In this document: positions 39,080-47,985 of the stretch, piece by piece
How positions within the stretch are numbered: the stretch's first letter is position 1
Layout: the number at the start of each line of letters is the position of its first letter
Assembly (NCBI GenBank): GCA_947396885.1
Contig: OX377205.1
Span: 64,390,969-64,454,968, forward strand
Direction of reading: 5' to 3'
Length of the DNA: 64,000 bases
Origin: Heligmosomoides polygyrus polygyrus
Lineage: Eukaryota; Nematoda; Chromadorea; Rhabditida; Heligmosomidae
Notes under the pieces: model-generated
Told to the model about the DNA's origin: nothing
Seen by the model: only the letters and a program-made list of their open reading frames with translations
Databases searched by the model: none
Position numbers and translations under genes: made by a program

Positions 39080-40690
39080 GGCAGGTTACGGTAGATTTGA
39101 CTGAGTAAAGGTTCCACGTTTCCTCAGCTAACACTGTTCTAGAAAACGTCAAACTTTGGATCTTCGCCAATGAAAGACACTAGGCAGTAACCGACTGTGC
39201 CTACATGAAGAGCTACAACTCTGTCGTGATATCTAGCTTAATTAGTGGTAAAACCAAACTCGCTCCGAAGAAAAGAATACTATCCATTTCCAAGTTAGAA
39301 TGCCTTGCCATTCTGATCGCCTTTGGCCGAAATTGTCATATCGGCTGCCAAAATGAATATCGTAGAGGTAAACATTGCTAGTGATAGCCTGATAACACTA
39401 AGTTGGGTCAAATCATTACGAATGCTTCCACTCTATCTGACCAGAAAAACCGCATAAGGACTATCATCAGTAAACTCTTAGGTCTACGATGCAGGTTTCA
39501 CCTCTTCCACGTCCTCGGAGAAAGAAATCCCGCAGACGATGGGACTTGAGAGGTCTTCAGTTCTCAACTGTCCGACCTGGACTGGATCAAAAGACCGCAA
39601 TGGTTGCTCAACGAAAGCGAACGAAGACAACTTATAACTCATGCGACGTTACCAATGATGAGGAAGAATCTACAACAATGGCGTTTCTTGAAATACAATC
39701 AAACGACAACTTCAACAGCGAGTCAGTTGCCCTATTCGATTTGCACAGATTCAGTAACTTTACAAAAGTGTTACGTGTCATCGCTTTCATGGGAAAGTTC
39801 ATCTCCAAACCAAAAGGAAAATATATACAGATCAGCAACATTCCAAGATTCTCAACCAAGACATGAATAACGGCTAAAGATATGAACTCGGCAGAAGTGA
39901 TGATTGTACAAGTCATTCATAAAAGCCTCAGTATCAAAGATCTGCAGAGACGCTATCCTGAGAAGTCACCATTCTAAGACGATACAGGAATTATTCGTTG
40001 TCAATCCCGATTACAAAATGCCAACCTGCCATGCGATACTCGAAATCCTATTCCCATACCGGCACGATATCCACTCATGCGTCTCATACTAACTGACCTG
40101 CACATACGCAACGCTCATTGCGGTAAAAACCACCTATTATCGTTAGCGCGACAACGCTTCTGGATGGCACAGCCCTCTCAATCAGCGCGAAGGACACTAA
40201 ACAACTACACTACTTGTCAAAGGGTCCAAAGCCTTTCTTTCGAAACTTCCAAAAAGGCTTCAATTCCACCCGATCGAGTCCGTCGAGATAAAGCATTTGA
40301 AAATGTGGGCGGCGACTTTATAGGACCGCACCTACTCAAAGACATTTCTAAAACCTACGCATGCCTCTTCACTTGCTTACCAATATGGGCGAACTCGCGG
40401 AGAATCTTTCAGCAGAAAGTGTCCTAAACAGCTTCATATGTTTTGAGTCGCACAGGGGTGAAGCATCTCTGGTCCGTTCAGATTGTGGTACCAAGTTCGT
40501 TCTAGGACAAAAAGTCATTGACTCGCTGTTCTCAAGCAATGATAAAGAAAATTCGGTGATGAACTATTGCGCAAAGAACAGGATCAAGTGGATATTCAAC
40601 TCCGCAGGAGCCCCTTGGATGGGCGGAGTTTGGGAAAGACTGGTTAGCTCCGTGAAGAATGCATATCAAAAAAGCGTAGAAAGAAGAAGA
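39080..40690 (+). pseudogene. BEL/Pao retrotransposon pol remnant (RNase H-like and integrase)
   Basis: NIASDSLITLSWVKSLRMLP at 39370-39430 fits the BEL/Pao RNase H region. Then NAHCGKNHLLSLARQRFWM with CQR downstream (40100-40210) is the integrase zinc-binding H2C2 region, VGGDFIGP gives the first DDE aspartate, VRSDCGTKFVLG the second, and APWMGGVWERLVSS the glutamate (40610-40650). Several frame changes and stops interrupt the order, and no protease or RT core is recognisable upstream. The integrase end is cut off by a 64-bp palindrome. BEL/Pao is the best match because of the SW(V)K and GGVWERL context. Confidence 0.7.
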
Positions 40691-40698
40691 TCGAGAAG

Positions 40699-40762
40699 AT
40701 CTCGGCGGCCATTCACAACAATCAGTACCACTGATTGCTGTAAGCGGTGAACGGCCGCCGAG
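40699..40762. repeat. 64-bp imperfect palindrome
   Basis: TCTCGGCGGCC at the left and GGCCGCCGAGA at the right, with CAATCAGT/ACTGATTG near the centre. It interrupts the integrase C-terminus and may be a small MITE or its footprint. Confidence 0.65.
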
Positions 40763-40823
40763 AGCGAAAAACAAAGCTTACGACGCGCTTCGCGAGCTAA
40801 ACCATAACGAGAAGCAAACAGAA

Positions 40824-42420
40824 ATGAGGGACTTGTCAACGACTCGTGATGGTTCCAATTTCCAATTCTACTCGCTATTGGTAATCACAACAATGTTAGT
40901 CAGTCAGTGTTGCGCAAGTACACCTATTTCTTGCGCAGAAGGTCTTGTAACGATAGGTCCAGTGGATAAGCCGTACACATTATGCTTTGATGATAAATGC
41001 AAACATTTTAGTACAAGCGCGAACGAGTTGAAATATATGCTTCGCCACCAACACATCACACCAGCGTAAATGTTATGATACGATCAGAGAACGTTATTGC
41101 AAAGCGCACATGTTCGGCTGGTCCAAATTGCAATACAATGGCCTTCATGTCAAAGATCTATTTAGGAAACCCACATTGTTGGCCTGCAGGTGCAATACTA
41201 TTAACATCACTACTCTCTTACGTTATTTTTACCTTGATGCTCTTGCTATGCTGGCTTGCGATACAAAAATGTCCCGCGTCGCCAACCGTCATAACAAACA
41301 CCGCAACCATAGAGCTACCTCTTATGCAACCACAAAGGGAAGGCACCCTTCTCCTTGAATGTGTTCACACCAGCAGCATTACCCTCTGCGGAAATGATGC
41401 CCATCCTGGCAGTAGCGCTGAATGCAACCTTCGCATCTGCATGCCAAGGGTGTATTCGACACTCTGTTGAGCTGTCATGTTATGTGTGAAACTTCATATC
41501 ACTACGAATACCGAAGAGAAATACTTCTCAACAGTATTCAAACGAGTCTCTGTGCGCAACTAAGACATCACAATACGAGCGTCGGTTACATAAATGTGGG
41601 ATTGCAGAACACTATCAATGCTCCAAGGCGGTCTTGTTTTGGACCAGAGATACCACCGACCAAATTAGCCATCAAACTAGGTGTCGAGGCATAGGATCTT
41701 GTAGGAATGATAGATGTGAGTCATTAGCGTCTTCAGACATGATACCGGAAGTCAATGGTATAGCAGTGTTTTGCGGGCATAGTGCTTGCTTCTTACAATG
41801 TAGCGACGACAATTGCTTATGTGCCATCCCTTTTAGAGCATACACGTTCTACCGCATTTTTAACGTGCCCATCTCGCCACAGGTTTAGAAAATATTTGAG
41901 TGCAACGCTTGGACACCAACCATTAGCGCTCGATGTACATAACCAAATATACAACGCAAACCATACTCGACGAAAGGTTTTACAAATTTCGAATTTACAG
42001 TGATCTCTCAAAAACGCAAGTCATAGAAATGGGCAGGACTTTTGCGCAGTCGAAACCCGGCACAGTCATTGTTCCGAGAGAATTCGTCTTTCCCGTGACT
42101 TGCACATCCAAGCAGAAAGCGGAAAACAACTTTTCCTCAATGATGTACGCTCTTGTGAATGCGATGTGACTGGAGTAAAACCAAATTGTCGATGACCGCA
42201 TAACAGCATTGCGATGCTTCGATAGAACAGTGATCTTTTGTTACCGTTATTTACCTCACTGTACACCTTGTCTTGCAGTAGAGATAAGATAATAGCAGAG
42301 TCAAATCAAGGAGAACAACAGTTTCCGTTACTTTCCACAAAAAATCGAAAGCCCACACTTGAATATCAAGTTTCCATGTACCCTACAGGTGGGGTCCATA
42401 ACGGGATGCTATGCCTGTAA
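40824..42420 (+). pseudogene. env-like region of the BEL/Pao element, heavily broken
   Basis: Downstream of the integrase are short cysteine-rich plus-strand frames: 40824-41069 with a hydrophobic signal-like N-terminus, 41075-41470 with a strong hydrophobic segment near its middle, 41422-41694 and 41933-42169. Gag-pol-env order, with a phlebovirus-glycoprotein-like env, is established for some nematode BEL/Pao elements such as Tas and Cer7. Position and cysteine content suggest the same here. The frames are separated by many stops and shifts, so no product can be made. Sequence similarity is too weak by eye to prove env. Confidence 0.4.
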
Positions 42421-42723
42421 ACAGAGTGATACAGTACACGTGACCTGCTAAACCGCCGTGCCCTCCTGGACTACGATCACATGCGCTGATCACATTTTTT
42501 CAGTCGAATGCGATCCTCGAAACCTATCTACGCGGCTTCGACTCTAATTTGATAAGTCGCTGATAAACTTTAAGTGCTACATGATCTGTGTTGACAAAAA
42601 TGAGTCCGTAACTTTACAGGGCATTGTTTTACCATCGGCATACCTGCCAGCCTAATATTTTTAACCCACATACATCCAGAACCATTCCCCAGTTAGAATG
42701 GTTCAACGATCTCACCTTGATCC

Positions 42724-42945
42724 TTGAAAATGGTATTCATTGAACACTGGAGGGCAACACTAACAATAGTCACATTTCATTCGCTTTTAATCGTGCTCGG
42801 GTATTTATTTGGAACGGTGCTCATACTGGCTCTAGATAATGTACTAGAACAGATTCTACTAGTGCTAGGTCAGCTCGCATTATCCCTAATACGTACGCCT
42901 TTTCGTATACTTTCAATTTGCACTAGCGGAATTTGTTCGCTATGA
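42724..42945 (+). pseudogene. hydrophobic (membrane-anchor-like) fragment
   Basis: 73 codons with two long hydrophobic stretches (LTIVTFHSLLIVLGYLFG and a leucine-rich one). It could be the membrane anchor end of the env-like region. No homology recognised. Confidence 0.3.
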
Positions 42946-43340
42946 TCAATGTATATAAACGCCAACATTCTCATCCGTTCAATATGGCCAAGTTAGAGCT
43001 CATGCAGTTCCAAAGACTCGCAGAGAACGACGCAATCGTCCAGACTCTTCAAACCATCGTCACCAGAGTGGATACTCTTTTCAACATGGTGGCCAAGATG
43101 AAGAACGATGTACGAATTCTGATGGAACGCACCACGCCAAAATCATTATGCGTATTCTGCTCGGTTAACGAAAACGTGGGCAGCCACTATTCAGGACGAT
43201 ATCATCGCCACCCTGATCCTATACCTCGCGCTGTGCGACTGTCTGAACTTCATCTATGTAGCCGGTGTTTGCGGCCGGGGCACGGCGCAAAGCTATGCAC
43301 CAACCTATGCCACGTGAAACAGCTGCCACGGGACACATAA
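42933..43340 (+). pseudogene. gag-like fragment with coiled region and zinc knuckle
   Basis: 135 codons. The N-terminal half is helical (LAENDAIVQTLQTIVTRVD). The C-terminal half has CVFC..H and then CSRCLRPGHGAKLC, a CX2CX4HX4C zinc knuckle, then CHVKQ. Such paired cysteine-histidine regions occur in nematode BEL/Pao gag proteins. Its place after the env-like region suggests a second, adjacent element copy or a rearrangement. It ends at TAA before the next RTE. Confidence 0.5.
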
Positions 43341-44131
43341 TACAAATGCATGTGCCTTCACTCCAACTCCGCCTGTGGAAGTCTGATCTTCCGCTGCCGG
43401 TCCCCAGCCCGGGTAAAGGAGGAGGGTTGGTCCCCTCCCGACCATAAAAATCAGATAAGAAACAATGGAGAATCGTGAAAGGACATCAACTCAAGCTACC
43501 GCATCCGGGGCAGCAGATGCACCGGCGTTGACGAGTCGAAACCGGGGCGCCGGTGTAAAGCCCAAAACGTGTTATACGACTAAGATGTTTACTCCCAAAA
43601 GAGAAGTCACTGTTGCATCGTGGAACGTCCGAACGGCATATAAAGTAGGACAGAAGGAGCTTATCACACGTGAGCTCGTCAGGTACAAAGTAAGTATAGT
43701 TGCGCTATCTGAGTTACGGCTCATTGGCTCAGGACAAATGAAGATACGTGTCCCCCACGGAAATGCTCAAGTTACGCTATTCTACTCAAGCGGCGATAAG
43801 CATACGGAAGGTGTCGGATTTGCGTTAGACGAAAAGGCAACTGACTGCGTACTGGCGTTTCATCCAATCTCCAGTCAATTGGCAGTACTGACGCTCGCTG
43901 GCACAGTTCAAACACATATGTTCTCTGTATATGCCCCAACGGAGATCAGCCCAGATGACGCAAAAAACGACTTCTAAAGCAATTTGCAGGCAGCTATCGA
44001 TTTGGTCCTCAAAACAGATGTGATATTACTTGCTGGAGACTTCAACGCTCATGTTGGCAGAAATCGTGATGGTTGGGAAGAGGTACTTGGACGATATGGG
44101 ATAGGAGAAGCGAACGGCCCCTGACATTTGC

Positions 44132-44335
44132 GGTACTTATGAAGCAGAGGGCCCGTGGTGCCGTGGGGCTGCCGGGAAACATGTTAACGGGGCAACGGCT
44201 ACGGAAACGCGACAACCCACGGCACCCGAGGACGGGTGCTTCATAGAAACCGGCCCCGTGGTGCCGTGGGTTTGCCGCGTTAACATGTTTCCCGACAACC
44301 CCACGGCACCACGGGCCCTTTGCTTCACAAGTACC
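44132..44335. mobile_element. 204-bp palindromic MITE with 8-bp target duplication
   Basis: Ends GGTACTTATGAAGC and GCTTCACAAGTACC; the arms match for about 60 bases (GGGCCCGTGGTGCCGTGGGG, GGGAAACATGTTAACG). Flanked by ACATTTGC at 44124-44131 and 44336-44343. The 8-bp duplication fits hAT, P or Merlin; the terminal GG would suit Merlin. Non-coding. Confidence 0.85.
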
Positions 44336-45267
44336 ACATTTGCTGCCGCAAATGGATTGATGATCGGGAATAGCATCTTCTAGCATAAACAGAAGCATCA
44401 GCTAACGTGGCGCGCACCAAATGGTAATGAGTCTGCACTTCTGGACTGTGTCCTCGTAAAAGCGCAGAAGTTTGCCTAATTGTTAGGCACCGCACACAGC
44501 CCTGGATCTCAGAAACGTGCTTGGATCTCATTGACCAATGAAAACATGCAAAACTTGTGAATCGTGAACGATACTCCCAACTCAATCGTAAGACTCGACG
44601 CCAGCATAAACTCGAGCGTGAAGCTTATTGGAACTGTGTAGCTGAGCAGGCAGAGGATGCAGCCCGCAGAAAGAAATTTCGAACTCTCTATGCTACGCTG
44701 AGACGCCTTACAGGCCAGAAAAAGCCGACAAACGACAATATAAGAAGGGCTGATGGAAGCTTCAAAAAATCACCTGAAGCGCGCCTCCAACGATGGAAGA
44801 AATTCTTTTAGAGAATGTACAACCACGTTACATCAGAAGACCCTCAAGTTGCACCACCATTGGTCCTTATACCAGAAGCAATCGCATCGGATACTACACC
44901 TACCAGGGAAGAAGTCGCTGAGGCTATAAGGCTGTTACGAAATAACAAAGCTGCCGGAATCGATGGCGTGAAAACTGAAATGTTGAAGGCTGGTGGAGAT
45001 ATGCTGATTAACCGTTTACATGCTTGCTGAAGTTAATCTGGAGAACTGAGAGAATTCCCATGGCATGGAAACAGGACATTGTCATACCAATTCTAAAAAA
45101 GGTGACGGATGTGACTGCAAAAACTATCGTGGAATAAGTTTGCTTCCTATCACTGGAAAGGTGTTCACAAGAGTACTCTTGCGAGGCTGCAAAAGCAACG
45201 TGAATGTACCGCCGGAGAGAAACAAGCCGGCTTCCGTCCGGGAAGGGGCTGCTGTGATCAGATTTTC

Positions 45268-45336
45268 GCTCTTCGGATAATTGTGGAGGACCAGACTGTG
45301 GAGGAGACTCTTCGGATAATTGTGGAGGACCAGACC
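45268..45336 (+). repeat. 29-bp direct duplication in the RTE remnant
   Basis: CTCTTCGGATAATTGTGGAGGACCAGAC (first 20 bases CTCTTCGGATAATTGTGGAG) occurs twice, 10 bases apart, next to the RT deletion point. Confidence 0.8.
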
Positions 45337-45565
45337 GAACGGGTGGAAAGTCCAGCGAGTTGCTCCGAAGAAGACGTGGATAAAGCAAGTGCAAGACGAC
45401 TTGAGTAAATGAGGCTTTTGTTTACAGCGTGCGAAAGAAGTGGCTATGGATCGTTTGGCATGGCAAAACATTGTCCGTGATTCCCGCCCTCCATGGCACC
45501 CACAGCGACGCTGGCTTCGAGGCCGCCCTCAAACCTGACGCCCGGGGAGTAAGTAAGTAAGTAAG

Positions 45566-45755
45566 CCGTCACTCCATCAAGGAGGCGCAAGAACTAGCTG
45601 CTCTTCTCATTCGCGGCTTGCGCGCACTGGCTCCGCCTTCTTGGCAACACATCGACGCCTTAATGCCAGTAAACGTCACGGATTTGTGCTGTCTCACCAT
45701 CGCCGACGATCTGCGTAATCGTCGCCGTCACCTACTATCGTCGCCGTAATCCGTA
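45566..45755 (+). other. open reading frame tail of unknown origin
   Basis: Directly after the RTE tail a frame reads SIKEAQELAALLIRGLRAL, then WQHIDALMPVNVTDLCCLTI and RNRRRHLLSSP before TAA. It is smooth coding-like sequence with no recognised domain, possibly the target exon or gag end that the RTE landed in. The stretch 45756-45971 beyond it is CT-rich and unassigned. Confidence 0.3.
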
Positions 45756-45971
45756 TTCTGCTACCGTCATCGTCCCTACTGTCGTCTCCTCAGCCCATCT
45801 CCTACCGCGCCTACTACCATCATCTCCATCTCCCTGTTCCTGCACCCGTATTAGTCCTCGTCGTCAGACTGTGCTTATTATGGTAATCGATCGTCTTCGC
45901 TGCAACGATTAACTCCTAATTCCTGCACTTCCACGGTGGTTTCCTCAATACCATGTAAACTCTGGTGTCTC

Positions 45972-46525
45972 CAGGACGTAACTCCAACGCGACGTCGCAT
46001 GCTAGCCGCATGCGACGTCACGGCGCTGAAACGCTGACGTGCGCTTGGTGACGCATGGTTAGCAGCAGAGCACGAAATATTCCCAGTGTCTAAGCTCCTC
46101 GTCTAGTTCTTTTGTCGTTGCATAGCCGTTGACGCATCTCAATGCGCTTGTATATGTGTTCTAATAAGTAAAACCGACAACTTCTTTCTTTAACTTAGCC
46201 ATGAGCATGCGAGGCCTACACAGAGGGAAAGATGGTGGAGGCTTCGTATGGCATCACTAGAGATCTTTAAGTAGGGCACTGGTTTCGGTTTGCGCTCTAC
46301 TCCTTGAAACATCCTAATTACCCATGTCCAATCTCCTCACGAGAAACGCGATCGACAGTCGCCGGTACACACTTTCGCGCTCTAGCGCGAGTCACTAGCC
46401 GACCGTGTTGGAAGCATTACTGGCCGTCCCATTCGGAAACAGTCGGACCGCGACAACTTGTCCAATTTCGCCGTGCACGATGCGCGACGCCAGGCGAGGT
46501 TCGCGCGGCGTTAGAGTTATGTCTG
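45972..46525 (-). mobile_element. TIR-bearing non-autonomous DNA element, family copy C
   Basis: Inverted relative to copies A and B: CAGGACGTAACTCCAACGCG at the left, GTTAGAGTTATGTCTG at the right. The interior CACTTTCGCGCTCTAGCGCG is shared with copy B. A frame of 157 codons crosses its right end, but it is not conserved in the other copies. Confidence 0.65.
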
Positions 46526-46935
46526 CCCCCCGTCGAAGATACGTCTCGCAATGTGGTGGAGTTCGGATGGAGCGGCAAAAGATTGATCGATTGGCTTTGT
46601 AGGCTTGGTTCTATATGGTTTCTTGTAGAGTGTTTGAGCTTTGATTGTACTTTCACCGTGCAATCTGTATTTTCATTATCATGGTTTTTGATCTTTGTTC
46701 GGGCCGCCGGCAGTGTCGCGTTGCGATCACCTTGTCGCACCGCGAGATTCGCGTACACCTCGGGTCTCACGTTGTGACGCAAGGAACCGCCACGCGAAAC
46801 TCCGCCTGCTCAGTGCCTTTGCGATCGTGCGTGTCTGATGAGCGGTTGGTACCGCTCGGTTTTGTGAAGGAAACGATTCCATAGAGATTGAAGTTATACC
46901 AGCTGAACCATAAAGTCAAGATGCTGCACTACAAA
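46526..46935. other. unassigned stretch
   Basis: GC-moderate, short frames only, nothing recognised. Confidence 0.4.
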
Positions 46936-46939
46936 TGGG

Positions 46940-47570
46940 AATGCCTCTCCAACGCAGTATTAGAAGAAACTACATAAAGACACCAGACTACTCGGAGAAG
47001 AGTGACATCTATTTGGAAAAGATGGGGACTTCCAATCTATCTACGAGAAGTTCCTGCGCAGAGAATACGTCAAGGTTTACAGGCGGAACTCGGCGTCACG
47101 AAGTATGGATGAAGTAAAGCAGGCACGGCAGTGGACAGGCGACATGAAGGCAAAGGTTTGAGAGAAGTGTTTCGATCACGTGTTTTTTCGGCGAAAACAC
47201 TGTCGATTACTGGAAGAGCTAACCAAGGAGCAAAGTAAACTAGAGGGATGATTAAGCCATCCACAATGCCCACCGAAACTTCGCCAACTTCACGACCAAG
47301 ACGACCTTTCTTAAACGCTCTGACGGAACTGTCATCTCTTCCAGAAGGGCCACGGAGAAGGTTATCCACAACTTCTACTTCGATTTCTTCGATAGACACG
47401 TCCACCTGACTCCACGAAGTCTTCCGCAGGATGGATGCCTGGTCCTCTCTGTCCCCCTTTCGAGGTCCTACACGCCATCTCGTCGGTCAAGAAACGTGCA
47501 ACACCAGGTCCTAATAGGATTAGACCCAAACACCTAAAAAACCTCCCGCCCTCCCGCCATGAAAAAAATT
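46940..47570 (+). pseudogene. RTE linker and RT N-terminal fragment
   Basis: Plus-strand pieces read KVYRRNSASRSMDEVKQAR, LRQLHDQDDL, and then FEVLHAISSVKKRATPGP and NRIRPKHLKNLPP, the segment just before the fingers of the hookworm-type RTE reverse transcriptase (APGPDxIRPEHLKNLPP). It is cut off at 47570 before any catalytic motif. Frameshifts separate the pieces. Confidence 0.7.
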
Positions 47571-47974
47571 ATGATAGTTTGAAATGGAAGAGTTGAAACG
47601 GCAGAACTTTCATCTATCCAAAATGTGCTCTACAAAAATTTGAAGAATTTGAGAAACCCAAAACACGTAATTGGATGCTAGTATGTAATGTTGCATATTT
47701 CAGATATCACGGCCGTCTACAATCTCAGTTAACTTATTAATTTTAGTGGATTTTAAATTTATTGGAATTTATTAGGTTGAGTCAAAATTTTGCAACGTTT
47801 CCTTTTTTCTAGAATTCAAAGTAAACCCGCTGAAGAATTATGCTTTGTTTGAAAGGTTGTTTTCTAGAAACTATCCTGAGTTACGAAACATTAATTTTCT
47901 TTGCGTTGTTGAAAAGTTTTAATCTCCAGAACGATGACCACTCAAAGTGAAAAAGTGTATGATTTCAATTTCAT

Positions 47975-47985
47975 ATAGTTCAGCC
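47975..47985 (+). repeat. 11-bp target site duplication of the RTE at 47986-50980
   Basis: ATAGTTCAGCC, repeated exactly at 50981-50991. Confidence 0.92.

Larger units (their letters stand above)
43380..45565 (+). pseudogene. RTE retrotransposon with RT core deleted and a MITE inserted
   Basis: 5' UTR-like GTAAAGGAGGAGGGTTGG at 43414-43431. The endonuclease ORF begins at 43465 (VASWNVRTAY, ALSELRLIGSG) and continues past a stop at 43977 to LLAGDFNAHVGRNRDGW. A 204-bp MITE (44132-44335) then splits FAAANGL from the preceding codons. Linker at 44557-44811 and RT start at 44815-45030 (NNKAAGIDGVKTEMLKAGG), then QAGFRPGRG with FALRIIVEDQ. The RT palm with its catalytic boxes is deleted: LRIIVEDQ is repeated and then runs straight into the C-terminal WIKQVQDDL-like end. 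The tail is (GTAA)n at 45549-45565. Dead copy. Confidence 0.8.

Noticed and set aside
46304..46777. 157-codon plus-strand ORF
   Set aside because: Covers the right end of TIR element copy C and its flank; not conserved.
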